Of a stretch of DNA of 41,046 bases, positions 16,028-22,844 are shown one piece after another. How positions within the stretch are numbered: position 1 is the stretch's first letter; every line of letters starts with the position of its first letter. The notes under the pieces are model-generated. The model saw nothing but the letters and a program-made list of their open reading frames with translations. It did not search any database and had not been told where the DNA came from. Source of the DNA: JAWLBW01 sp041687475 (GTDB taxonomy: Bacteria > J088 > JAWLBW01); contig JAWLBW010000004.1 of the NCBI GenBank assembly GCA_041687475.1, forward strand, positions 1-41,046, given 5' to 3'. Made by a program: the position numbers and the translations under genes.

Positions 16028-16564
16028 ATGTTGACCATCGGAGATAAACTTCCTCCCTTTCGTCTGCAGGCATGCGTCAGCCGCGAACCCGGTAAGGAAT
16101 TTGCCGAAATCACCTCGGAAAGCTACAAGGGCAAATGGCTTGTGCTGTTTTCGTGGCCCATGGACTTCACCTTCGTCTGCCCGACGGAAATTGCCGAGTT
16201 CGGCCGCCGCAGCGCCGACTTCGAGGCCCGGGGCGCTCAGGTGCTCGGCATGAGCACCGATACGCATTACGTGCACCTGGCCTGGCGTGAGCAGCACCCC
16301 GATCTGCGCGACCTTCCCTTTCCCATGCTGGCCGACACCAAACGCGAGCTTTCGGCGGCCCTCGGTATCCTGCACAAGGAAGACGGCGTAGATCTGCGTG
16401 CGACCTTCATCGTCGACCCCGAGGGTGTGATACGCTGGGTAAGCGTAAACGACTTGAGCGTGGGGCGCAGCGTACCCGAAACGCTTCGCGTACTCGAGGC
16501 CCTGCAGACCGGCGAGCTGACGCCGTGCAACTGGCAGGCCGGCGAGGCCACGCTCGGCGGCTGA
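16028..16564 (+). CDS. ahpC: Peroxiredoxin AhpC (2-Cys)
   Basis: A 178-aa peroxiredoxin starting at the ATG at 16028 (MLTIGDKLPPFRLQ) with AAGGAGA seven nt upstream. The active-site motif PMDFTFVC gives P44, T48 and peroxidatic C51; the conserved Arg is R124 (RATFIVDPEG). A C-terminal Cys in TPCNW (C167) is the likely resolving cysteine, like the AhpC branch with a CNW end. It reduces H2O2, organic peroxides or peroxynitrite in the cytosol; no ahpF or ahpD is adjacent, so the reductant is unknown. It is first in a two-gene unit with dps (63-nt gap), downstream of a sigma-54 promoter. Confidence 0.92.
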   Translation: MLTIGDKLPPFRLQACVSREPGKEFAEITSESYKGKWLVLFSWPMDFTFVCPTEIAEFGRRSADFEARGAQVLGMSTDTHYVHLAWREQHPDLRDLPFPMLADTKRELSAALGILHKEDGVDLRATFIVDPEGVIRWVSVNDLSVGRSVPETLRVLEALQTGELTPCNWQAGEATLGG

Positions 16565-16627
16565 TGCCGCCGCCGTTTCCGTTCAGAAATGCGAATCAAG
16601 CTGTAACCGGTAACAAGGAGAGTTCTC

Positions 16628-17104
16628 ATGGGCGAAATGCAGATAAACATTGGTATCGACGAACAGTCGCGGCGCGAGATAGCCGATGGACTCTCTCGCT
16701 TGCTGGCCGATACCTATACGCTGTACCTGAAAACGCATAATTTTCACTGGAACGTGACCGGGCCCATGTTCCAGACGCTGCACCTCATGTTCGAGACGCA
16801 GTACACCGAGTTGGCCACGGCCGTCGATCTGATTGCCGAGCGCATTCGGGCCCTGGGCTTCCGGGCGCCGGGTAGCTATGCCGAGTTCGGTAAGCTGAGT
16901 TCGATTGCCGAGGCGTCGGGTGAGCCCACCGCCGAGGAAATGATTCGGCAGCTGGTCGAAGGCCAGGAAGCCGTGGTGCGCACGGCGCGTGCCGTGTTGC
17001 CCAAGGTCGACGAGGTGTCTGATGAACCCACGGCCGACCTGCTGACCCAGCGCATGCAGGTGCACGAAAAGACTGCGTGGATGCTGCGCAGCCTGCTCGG
17101 CTGA
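16628..17104 (+). CDS. dps: Dps-family ferritin-like DNA-binding protein
   Basis: A 158-aa Dps/miniferritin. The diagnostic region is THNFHWNVTGPMFQTLHLMF: H40, H52 and E56 are the inter-subunit ferroxidase ligands, followed by a second helix with AVDLIAERIRALG. The C-terminal helix carries QRMQVHEKTAWMLRSLLG. There is no long lysine-rich N-tail, so DNA binding is uncertain. It stores iron and uses H2O2 as oxidant, which protects DNA. An AAGGAG precedes the ATG at 16628. Pairing with ahpC behind a sigma-54 promoter indicates joint induction under peroxide, NO or starvation-type stress. Confidence 0.93.
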   Translation: MGEMQINIGIDEQSRREIADGLSRLLADTYTLYLKTHNFHWNVTGPMFQTLHLMFETQYTELATAVDLIAERIRALGFRAPGSYAEFGKLSSIAEASGEPTAEEMIRQLVEGQEAVVRTARAVLPKVDEVSDEPTADLLTQRMQVHEKTAWMLRSLLG

Positions 17105-17112
17105 CCCTGGAA

Positions 17113-17182
17113 AGGGCACGGCAATGCCGTGCCCTACCGGGGGCTGATGATGACCTGTCGGGGCCACGGCACCGCCGTGGCC
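17113..17182. repeat. Pair of REP-like palindromes
   Basis: First: AGGGCACGGCA (17113-17123), one A, TGCCGTGCCCT (17125-17135), 11 perfect pairs. Second: GGCCACGGC (17162-17170), ACC, GCCGTGGCC (17174-17182). Both share the core CCACGGC/CACGGCA and are followed by TACCGG. The first starts 8 nt after the dps stop and may also end that transcript, though no U-tract follows. The core resembles the palindrome inside the RAYT gene at 33523-33558. Confidence 0.7.
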
Positions 17183-17377
17183 TCTACCGGCCGGCCGTGC
17201 TTTTCGGTAGATCCCGTCTGTAGATAGCCTTTCGGGGCGCAAACTTCCCTCCGTTCGCATACCTGAGTCGGCGGACCGTGCATTTCTTCGGCGATGCTCG
17301 GCAGCAAGAACGTGCGCCTGTTGCGCCGAGCCCCACCTTCGCGGTAAGCTTTGCAGCTGATTTTGCAGGAGGTCGGC

Positions 17378-18289
17378 ATGCGAGGGGTGGTACGAAAGGC
17401 GTTGCTGCTTTCGTGTATCGGGTTGGGTCTTCTGGGCGCATGTGGGGTAGAAGAACCCGCTCCGGCCCACGTCGACGAAGAGTGGGACGGCCGCATGCGG
17501 TTTCATCGGGTTCTGGTGGTCGTGCTGGAAAACACGGATTACCAGGACGCGATGGCCATACCCTACCTTCGTTCGCTGGCTTCACGCGGCACACTCTTTT
17601 CCGACTACCATGCGATCTCGCGTCCGTCCTACCCGAACTACCTGGCCATGACGGCCGGCGGTACGTTCGGCGTAGACGATAGCGAGCAGCGCACGTTCAA
17701 AACGCATACCGTGGCGCGCCTGCTCGAGAACCGAGGGTATACCTGGCGTGCTTATGCCCAAGGCTACCCGGGCGACTGCAACCTGACTTCGCACCAGGGC
17801 GCATATTGGCGCAAGCACGTTCCCTTTCTCAGCTTCACCGCGGTAACCGACGATCCGGCACGCTGCGCCGCCGTGGTAGACGAACGGCAATTCGTCGTCG
17901 ATTATGAAAGCGAGCAGCTTCCTTCCTTTGCCTTTTACGTACCCGACATACGCAACGATGGTCACGACACCGGGGTAGCTTTTGCCGGTCAATGGCTCGA
18001 ACGGTTTCTCGAGCCCCTGCTGGCCGACCGCCGATTCATGCAGGAAACGCTGGTGGTCGTAACCTTCGATGAGGCAGACTCGTCCGATAACCAGGTATAC
18101 ACCGTCTTTCTGGGCGACATGGTGCGAACCGGACTCGTCGTAGACGAGCCCACGAACCACTACAACGTGTTACGGACCATCGAAGAAAATTTTCAGACAG
18201 GAACCCTCGGCCGTCGCGATGCCGTTAACGGTCCGCTGACAAGGGTGTGGAACGACGAGCACCGACTGCCCGTCGATCCAGGGTCGTAG
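17378..18289 (+). CDS. Lipoprotein phosphoesterase (acid phosphatase/phospholipase C-like)
   Basis: A 303-aa protein from the ATG at 17378, with AGGAGG five nt upstream. The N-terminus MRGVVRKALLLSCIGLGLLG then AC is a lipoprotein signal. The core matches the phosphoesterase family PF04185 of AcpA and phospholipase C: HRVLVVVLENTDYQDA (metal-binding E-N pair), ISRPSYPNYLAMTAGGTFG (nucleophile Ser/Thr region), YVPDIRNDGHDTG and LVVVTFDEADSSDN. It should hydrolyse phosphate esters in the periplasm or at the outer surface. The length fits a single catalytic domain without the C-terminal phospholipase extensions. The stop codon lies in the first unit of a 13-nt triple repeat. Confidence 0.88.
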   Translation: MRGVVRKALLLSCIGLGLLGACGVEEPAPAHVDEEWDGRMRFHRVLVVVLENTDYQDAMAIPYLRSLASRGTLFSDYHAISRPSYPNYLAMTAGGTFGVDDSEQRTFKTHTVARLLENRGYTWRAYAQGYPGDCNLTSHQGAYWRKHVPFLSFTAVTDDPARCAAVVDERQFVVDYESEQLPSFAFYVPDIRNDGHDTGVAFAGQWLERFLEPLLADRRFMQETLVVVTFDEADSSDNQVYTVFLGDMVRTGLVVDEPTNHYNVLRTIEENFQTGTLGRRDAVNGPLTRVWNDEHRLPVDPGS

Positions 18290-18322
18290 GCCGGGCTCGT
18301 AGGCCGGGCTCGTAGGCCGGGC
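18284..18322. repeat. Three perfect tandem copies of a 13-mer
   Basis: TCGTAGGCCGGGC occurs three times without spacing, starting inside the stop region of the phosphoesterase gene (its TAG is in copy 1). The region to 18379 holds nothing else. It may be a degenerate REP remnant or slippage product. Confidence 0.85.
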
Positions 18323-18379
18323 AACAGGGCGGTCCGGCGTCGGCTCCATGTGTCGGCCCTGCTCGAGGCCGCTTCCCAT

Positions 18380-19237
18380 TCAGCGGGCGGGGCCGTACTC
18401 GGGCCGCTGTGAAAACCGTGCGACCCACTCGTCGATGAGGGCCCGGTTGTCGCTTTGCCAGGGATGAAAGCCGGGCCGGTACCAGGCCAGGTAGTCGGGC
18501 AGCAGTTGCCGCAGGGCGCCCGGCCGCACGAACAGCCACCGCAGTAGGCGCAGCCAGTGACGCGCGTCGTTCAGGCCGTCGGCCGCCAGCAGCCGCGCCG
18601 TGTGCTGCGCCACCATGACCCAGAAGAAAGCCGAGGCTACCAGCATGGCGCGCACGCGTTCGTGGTACGGCCCGCCTACCAGGTTGAAAAGGTCGTACGC
18701 CACCGCCTTGTGCTCGGTCTCTTCAACGGCGTGCCAGCGCCAGATCGCTTCCATGACCGGGTGCGCGCCGGCAATGACTCTTTCGTCTTTCATCATTACG
18801 TTGGCCATGATGGCGGTGAAATGCTCCAAGGCCGCCGTGGCTGCCAGGTTCCGCCGCCGCGAGCGCAGCCTGCGGGCAAGATTCAGACTGCGAGTCACGC
18901 GGCGTTCCAGCCCACCGATGTCGTAACCCTGGGCCCGTAGCCAGGCATTGTACCGCTCGTGCTCACGGCGGTGTACCGACTCCTGGGCCGAGAAGTCGCG
19001 TATGTGCCGGCGCATTTCCGGATCGTCGACGCGATCGGCGAAATTCTGCACGCACTCGATGAAGAATTTTTCGCCTTCAGGAAAGAAGGTAGACAGGGCA
19101 TTGAAGAAGGCCGTTACCGCCGCGTCGCCGCCGTGCCAGTAGCGAGGCACTGTTTCGTCCAGCGCAAAGCGGAAGCGGCGTACGGTAAAGTCTACTGTGC
19201 GTCTGGGCGACGATCGCGATGTCTGTGTCAAGCGCAT
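18380..19237 (-). CDS. Predicted metal-dependent hydrolase, PF10118 type (ferritin-like diiron)
   Basis: A 285-aa helical protein with AGGTGAG before the ATG at 19237. Two ExxH motifs, QESVHRREHERYN and VEETEHKAVAYDLF, together with FFIECVQNF and ALEHFTAIMANVM, place it in the PF10118 'predicted metal-dependent hydrolase' family, which has a ferritin-like four-helix diiron layout. Biochemical function is not established; members often sit near lipid or steroid genes. It also has a hydrophobic segment (AMLVASAFFWVMVAQ) that may touch the membrane. It is convergent with the phosphoesterase and divergent from the small Cys protein at 19434. Confidence 0.85.
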   Translation of the reverse strand: MRLTQTSRSSPRRTVDFTVRRFRFALDETVPRYWHGGDAAVTAFFNALSTFFPEGEKFFIECVQNFADRVDDPEMRRHIRDFSAQESVHRREHERYNAWLRAQGYDIGGLERRVTRSLNLARRLRSRRRNLAATAALEHFTAIMANVMMKDERVIAGAHPVMEAIWRWHAVEETEHKAVAYDLFNLVGGPYHERVRAMLVASAFFWVMVAQHTARLLAADGLNDARHWLRLLRWLFVRPGALRQLLPDYLAWYRPGFHPWQSDNRALIDEWVARFSQRPEYGPAR

Positions 19238-19433
19238 CTTCTCACCTCTTCTGCCAGTATAGGTTACGCCTTTCTGCTTTGCCTACCCGGTGTGATATTG
19301 GCCACAGCGCAGTGCCCCGATTTGCGGTATGCTGTTTTTTTACCTTGACCGGTACCTTCTGAAAGAGCGCGGTTGCGTGCTAAGGTACCTGAAAGGTTTG
19401 ATGACGCCGCCGGCGTTCGCAGGGAGGGGGAGT

Positions 19434-19640
19434 ATGACGCAGGCTCCCGAAAACGGCACCTGTCCGCATCTGACACAGTGCCCCATGTTCGCGCAGTTCG
19501 ATTCACAGGCGAGCGGTCGCATTTTCCGCCTCTTTTATTGCGAGGGGAAATATCGCGATTGTCTACGATTCCAGAAGTCGGAGCGCGGCGAGTCGGTTTC
19601 CGACAATCTGTTGCCCAACGGCAAGGTCATCGGCGCCTGA
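19434..19640 (+). CDS. Small four-cysteine protein (68 aa)
   Basis: A 68-aa protein from the ATG at 19434 with a GAGGGGG just upstream; the longer frame from 19329 is not needed. Cysteines are in NGTCPHLTQCPMF and FYCEGKYRDC, a Cx5C...Cx6C pattern. Small proteins and domains with CPxLxxCPxF then YCxGxxxxCxR recur in bacteria and look like a metal (Zn or Fe-S) binding knuckle. Function unknown. It is a single-gene unit; the following 19641-19870 contains only a GCGCAG-rich low-complexity stretch at 19701-19731. Confidence 0.7.
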   Translation: MTQAPENGTCPHLTQCPMFAQFDSQASGRIFRLFYCEGKYRDCLRFQKSERGESVSDNLLPNGKVIGA

Positions 19641-19870
19641 GTCGGTCTCTCGGATGTAATGCGGTCGCGCTTCGCGCCCATTGGTTCGTGAAGTGCGTTT
19701 GCACAGGAGAGCGCAGGGGGCGCAGAGGAGGCTTGCTCGAACGAAGCGGTTGCCCTCTTCCCTGAGCATTTTCTTTTTTTTCTGCGTGCGTCAGGGTTTA
19801 TCCGGTTCGCAGCAATGTGATTCTTGTCTGACGTATTTGGCCACCGGTCACAGTCCACCATCCTGCATCA

Positions 19871-20377
19871 GTGCTGCCTGAAAACCTCTCACCCCTCACT
19901 TATCACCTCGTGCATCCCTACAACAGCATGAGCGCCCACGCGATTCTTCTGGTATCGAGCTATCGCCGGGTGACCGGCCGCGACCTTCTTCCGCCGGGGG
20001 GAAGCGGCGCTGCAACCCCTGACGAGATTGTCGACGCCTTGTGGAATGCACCCTTCGCCGTGGTTTCCCATGGAGTCGAAGAAGACCCGATCTTCAATTA
20101 CGGCAACCGCACGGCCCTCGAACTCTTCGAAATGGATTGGAAAAGGTTTACCAGCCTGCCCTCGCGCTTTTCGGCCGAACCCGTTGCGCGGGAGGAGCGC
20201 GCGCGGCTGCTTGCCGCCGTGACGGAGAGGGGATTCATCGACGACTACGCCGGTATTCGTATCTCGGCGACAGGGCGGCGCTTCGCCATCGTCGCAACGG
20301 TGTGGAACGTCGTCGACGAAGACGGCGTTTACCGGGGACAGGCGGCTACCTTCGCCCCGCCCCGGCGGGAAGGGTGA
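19871..20377 (+). CDS. MEKHLA-domain protein
   Basis: A protein of up to 168 aa that fits the MEKHLA domain (PF08670), a PAS-related fold. Matching segments are HAILLVSSYRRVTGRDLLPP, LWNAPFAVVSHGVEEDPIFN, YGNRTALELFEMDWKRFTSL, PSRFSAEPVAREERARLL and GFIDDYAGIRISATGRRF, ending RGQAATFAPP. Bacterial members are stand-alone single-domain proteins of unknown role; plant members occur in HD-ZIP III factors. The start is uncertain: a GTG at 19871 gives the listed length, and an ATG at 19928 would still keep the whole domain. Neither has a clear ribosome-binding site. Confidence 0.85.
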   Translation: MLPENLSPLTYHLVHPYNSMSAHAILLVSSYRRVTGRDLLPPGGSGAATPDEIVDALWNAPFAVVSHGVEEDPIFNYGNRTALELFEMDWKRFTSLPSRFSAEPVAREERARLLAAVTERGFIDDYAGIRISATGRRFAIVATVWNVVDEDGVYRGQAATFAPPRREG

Positions 20378-20553
20378 CTCGGGGGCGGGCCGTCCACCCG
20401 TGCAGCACGTCGTCGGTTGGTCGGTCGCGGACCTTGCAGTCGTGTTTGCCGGTTCCGGTTGCACGGCTGCACGTTCCCCTTCGGCCGTGCCGACGGGCTA
20501 CCGGCGGTTGTACGGTGGTCCGTCGAAATACGGTCACCCGTGCTGTACGCACC

Positions 20554-20580
20554 GCCGTCCGCCGTCCGCCGTCCGTCCGT
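20554..20580. repeat. Tandem heptamer GCCGTCC x3 plus partial copy
   Basis: Perfect units at 20554-20560, 20561-20567 and 20568-20574, then GTCCGT. It lies 15 nt before the FAH-family start codon, in the 218-nt gap 20378-20595, which otherwise shows nothing recognisable. Confidence 0.85.
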
Positions 20581-20595
20581 GATACCATCTTTCCC

Positions 20596-21555
20596 ATGGC
20601 CATTCGAATTGTTCGCTATCGCCTTGCCGACCGTAACGCATGGGGCGTGGTCGAGGGCGCCGATCGCCTTCTTCCACTGCATATCGATGCTTCTTCGCTC
20701 GCCGGGGTGCTGGCACACGGCGGTGAAGAGCTGGGGGCGATGGCGCGGGCAGCCAGGCCCCTTCCCCTTGCAGATGTCGAGCTGCTTTCGCCCGTGACCG
20801 AGCCCTGCCGTGTCGTGTGCCAGGGGCAGAACTACGTGGGACACGCCCGCGAAGCGGGTACCCGCGAACAGGCGCGCACCTTCAACCAGTTCTTTACCAA
20901 GGCTTCGAGTTCGCTGACGGGGCCGCGGGGGCCTGTGGTTCGGCCGCCCGGAGTGCGCTTGCTCGATTACGAAGTCGAGCTGGGCCTGGTGGTGGGACGT
21001 TCCATAACCGCTCCTGTCGAAATTACGCCCGCCAACCTGCATGAATACGTCGGCGGCTTCGTGTTGACCAATGACATTTCGGCCCGCGACGTACAGATTC
21101 CCCAGGGGCAGTGGTTCAAGGGCAAGAGTTACCGCACGTTCTGTCCGGTCGGTCCCTGGGTGTTCGTGCCCGAGCCGGGCGATACGGAGCGCATCGACGA
21201 GCTTGAGCTGCGCCTGTGGGTCAACAAAGAACTGCGGCAGGAGGGGCGGGCCGCCGACATGATTTACAAGCCGGCCGAAACCCTGACCGAGCTTTCGAAA
21301 CTCATGGACCTCGCGCCGGGCGATCTGATCATGACCGGTACACCGGCGGGCGTGGCCCTGCAGGCGCCCGGAGCGCTTGCCATGCGCATCGCCGGTCTGC
21401 TCGACGAGGCCACGCGCATGAACATTTTCGTCAAACGACAATTGAAGCGCAGCCAGTACCTGCACGACGGCGACAAGGTGCGCGCCGAAATACGCACGCC
21501 CGACGGCAAGATCGATCTGGGAACACAGGAGTTTCCGATCGTGAGTGCCGGTTGA
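20596..21555 (+). CDS. Fumarylacetoacetate hydrolase-family protein
   Basis: A 319-aa FAH-family enzyme starting at the ATG at 20596 (MAIRIVRYRLADRNAWGVVE); the long upstream open frame overlaps the MEKHLA gene and is not real. Motifs: VCQGQNYVGHAREAG, FTKASSSLTGP, LLDYEVELGLVVGRS (acidic metal ligands), VGGFVLTNDISARDVQ, FKGKSYRTFCPVGPW and PGDLIMTGTPAGV. Members hydrolyse C-C bonds in acylpyruvates or act as hydratases and isomerases in aromatic and sterol-ring catabolism. The exact substrate cannot be told. It is about 40 aa longer than small YcgM-type acylpyruvases because of an insertion near 270-285 (LLDEATRMNIFVKRQL). Confidence 0.9.
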   Translation: MAIRIVRYRLADRNAWGVVEGADRLLPLHIDASSLAGVLAHGGEELGAMARAARPLPLADVELLSPVTEPCRVVCQGQNYVGHAREAGTREQARTFNQFFTKASSSLTGPRGPVVRPPGVRLLDYEVELGLVVGRSITAPVEITPANLHEYVGGFVLTNDISARDVQIPQGQWFKGKSYRTFCPVGPWVFVPEPGDTERIDELELRLWVNKELRQEGRAADMIYKPAETLTELSKLMDLAPGDLIMTGTPAGVALQAPGALAMRIAGLLDEATRMNIFVKRQLKRSQYLHDGDKVRAEIRTPDGKIDLGTQEFPIVSAG

Positions 21556-21567
21556 AGGGGGGGGCTG

Positions 21568-21595
21568 AGATCCCAGATCGCAGATCGCAGATCCC
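21568..21595. repeat. Tandem heptamer AGATC(C/G)C x4
   Basis: AGATCCC, AGATCGC, AGATCGC, AGATCCC in direct tandem, 12 nt after the FAH-family stop. Downstream, 21640-21710 repeats TTTCCGCGTT-GGTTGGTTT-like segments. Two 12-mers TGACCGAACGA(C/G) lie at 21746-21769 before the Mpo1-like gene. No gene was seen in 21556-21784. Confidence 0.85.
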
Positions 21596-21784
21596 AAACC
21601 GGAATCGGATGCAGCGTCGCAGTTTCGTCTTCCGCGTTCCCCTTTCCGCGTTTGTGTTGGTTTTCTTTCCGCGTTCCGCGTTTAGGTTGGTTTCGCGTTT
21701 CCTCGTAAGTGTCGTGCACCCGTGAAGAAGGGTGTGGTAAAGTAGTGACCGAACGACTGACCGAACGAGCAGGGAGAGCAGTTC

Positions 21785-22312
21785 ATGACCGCCTGGGAAC
21801 GATTGATGGTGTTTTACGGCTCGTCGCACCGGCATCCGGTAAACGTGGCTTTTCACATGTTCGGCGTGCCCGTCATCGTGTGTGCCGGCTTCATTCCCTT
21901 CGCCTGGCTGCGTTGGGAGCTCGGGGCCGTGACCGTGACAGGCGCCTGGCTGGTTGCCCTGGCCGGCTTGGTTTACTACTTCAGCCTCGATCGACTCTTC
22001 GCCGCCTGCATCACGCCCGTCATCATCGCGCTGGTGGCCGCTGCCGACTATCTGGCCGGAACGTTGCCGATGAAGGAAGCGGGTATTTATGCGGCGGTCG
22101 GATTCTTCGGGGGCTACGCCCTGCAATTCGTCGGGCACGCCATCGAGGGCCGCAAACCCGCACTCTTCGAAAGCCTGTGGAAGGCCATGGTGACGGCGCC
22201 GCTGTTCGTGGTGGCCGAGGTCTTTCACAAGTTCGGCCTTCGCCGGGAGCTGTTCGACAAGGTGAACGCCGAAATCGCACGGCGCGAGCAGGGAGTGGCC
22301 GAGGCGGTCTGA
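21785..22312 (+). CDS. Mpo1-like (DUF962) membrane protein
   Basis: A 175-aa membrane protein. The family signature is clear: YGSSHRHPVNVAFHMFGVPV near the N-terminus and LQFVGHAIEGRKPALF near residue 120, giving the histidines that bind Fe2+ in yeast Mpo1, a dioxygenase in alpha-oxidation of 2-hydroxy fatty acids. About four hydrophobic segments span VIVCAGFIPFAWL, AWLVALAGLVYYF, IIALVAAADYLAG and GIYAAVGFFGGYA. GGGAGAG precedes the ATG. The bacterial function is inferred only from the yeast enzyme; a role in fatty-acid modification would fit the nearby lipid-type oxidoreductases. Confidence 0.88.
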   Translation: MTAWERLMVFYGSSHRHPVNVAFHMFGVPVIVCAGFIPFAWLRWELGAVTVTGAWLVALAGLVYYFSLDRLFAACITPVIIALVAAADYLAGTLPMKEAGIYAAVGFFGGYALQFVGHAIEGRKPALFESLWKAMVTAPLFVVAEVFHKFGLRRELFDKVNAEIARREQGVAEAV

Positions 22313-22400
22313 CCGGGAAATCGTCGGGCGTCCGGGGGGATGCGTTTTTCGTATTCGGCAGCGGCCGCAGGGCGAACGTTGTCGGTGAAGGAGTATCGTC

Positions 22401-22844
22401 ATGATAGAACCCCAGGTACATTCGGCCCCGCCTGCCGCCGTTCAGGTCGGCGAGCCGTTTCTACAGGGGAAGCGTCTTGTACGCTTCGAAGCCCTGCAGA
22501 ATGCCCTCGTTCCCCGTTCGGCAGGCTTCTCCGAGGCCCAGCGAACCGAGTCGCGCCGGCTGGTGAACCAGCTGGTCGGCAACATGCCCGCCGCCAATCA
22601 GCGTAAGCTCGGCCTCTTTCTCGCCATCATCGATCTCCTTTCCATGTTCTTCGGTCTGCGAGCCTTTCGCAGGCTGAGCCCGGTCAAACAGAAAGCCGTG
22701 CTGGTCTGGCTGTTCGACAGTCCGGTCGGGCTGTTGCGCAAGGGCTTCTGGGGCCTGAACACCGTCGCCAGGATGGGCGTGTACGGGCAGCCGGGGCTGT
22801 ACGACGAAATCGGCTACAAGGTACGGGAGACGCCCCATGACTGA
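22401..22844 (+). CDS. Small partner protein of the GMC oxidoreductase
   Basis: A 147-aa protein with GAAGGAG eight nt before its ATG. Its stop overlaps the start of the GMC oxidoreductase by 8 nt, so translation is coupled. The sequence LVRFEALQNALVPRSAGFSE, LGLFLAIIDLLSMFFGLRAF and VLVWLFDSPVGLLRKGFW has the helical pattern of the small subunits or chaperone-like partners found before GMC alcohol oxidoreductases (analogous to gluconate 2-dehydrogenase subunit 3), but I see no Tat signal. It probably aids maturation, membrane contact or electron transfer of the flavoenzyme. Similarity to the named subunit-3 family is weak. Confidence 0.75.
   Translation: MIEPQVHSAPPAAVQVGEPFLQGKRLVRFEALQNALVPRSAGFSEAQRTESRRLVNQLVGNMPAANQRKLGLFLAIIDLLSMFFGLRAFRRLSPVKQKAVLVWLFDSPVGLLRKGFWGLNTVARMGVYGQPGLYDEIGYKVRETPHD

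Noticed and set aside
20041..20595. N-terminal 185 residues of the long plus-strand frame joined to the FAH-family protein
   Set aside because: They overlap the MEKHLA gene in another frame and are Arg-rich; the family start and composition change at the ATG at 20596.
20329..21597. 422-aa open frame on the minus strand
   Set aside because: Antisense to the FAH-family gene, whose motifs are unmistakable.
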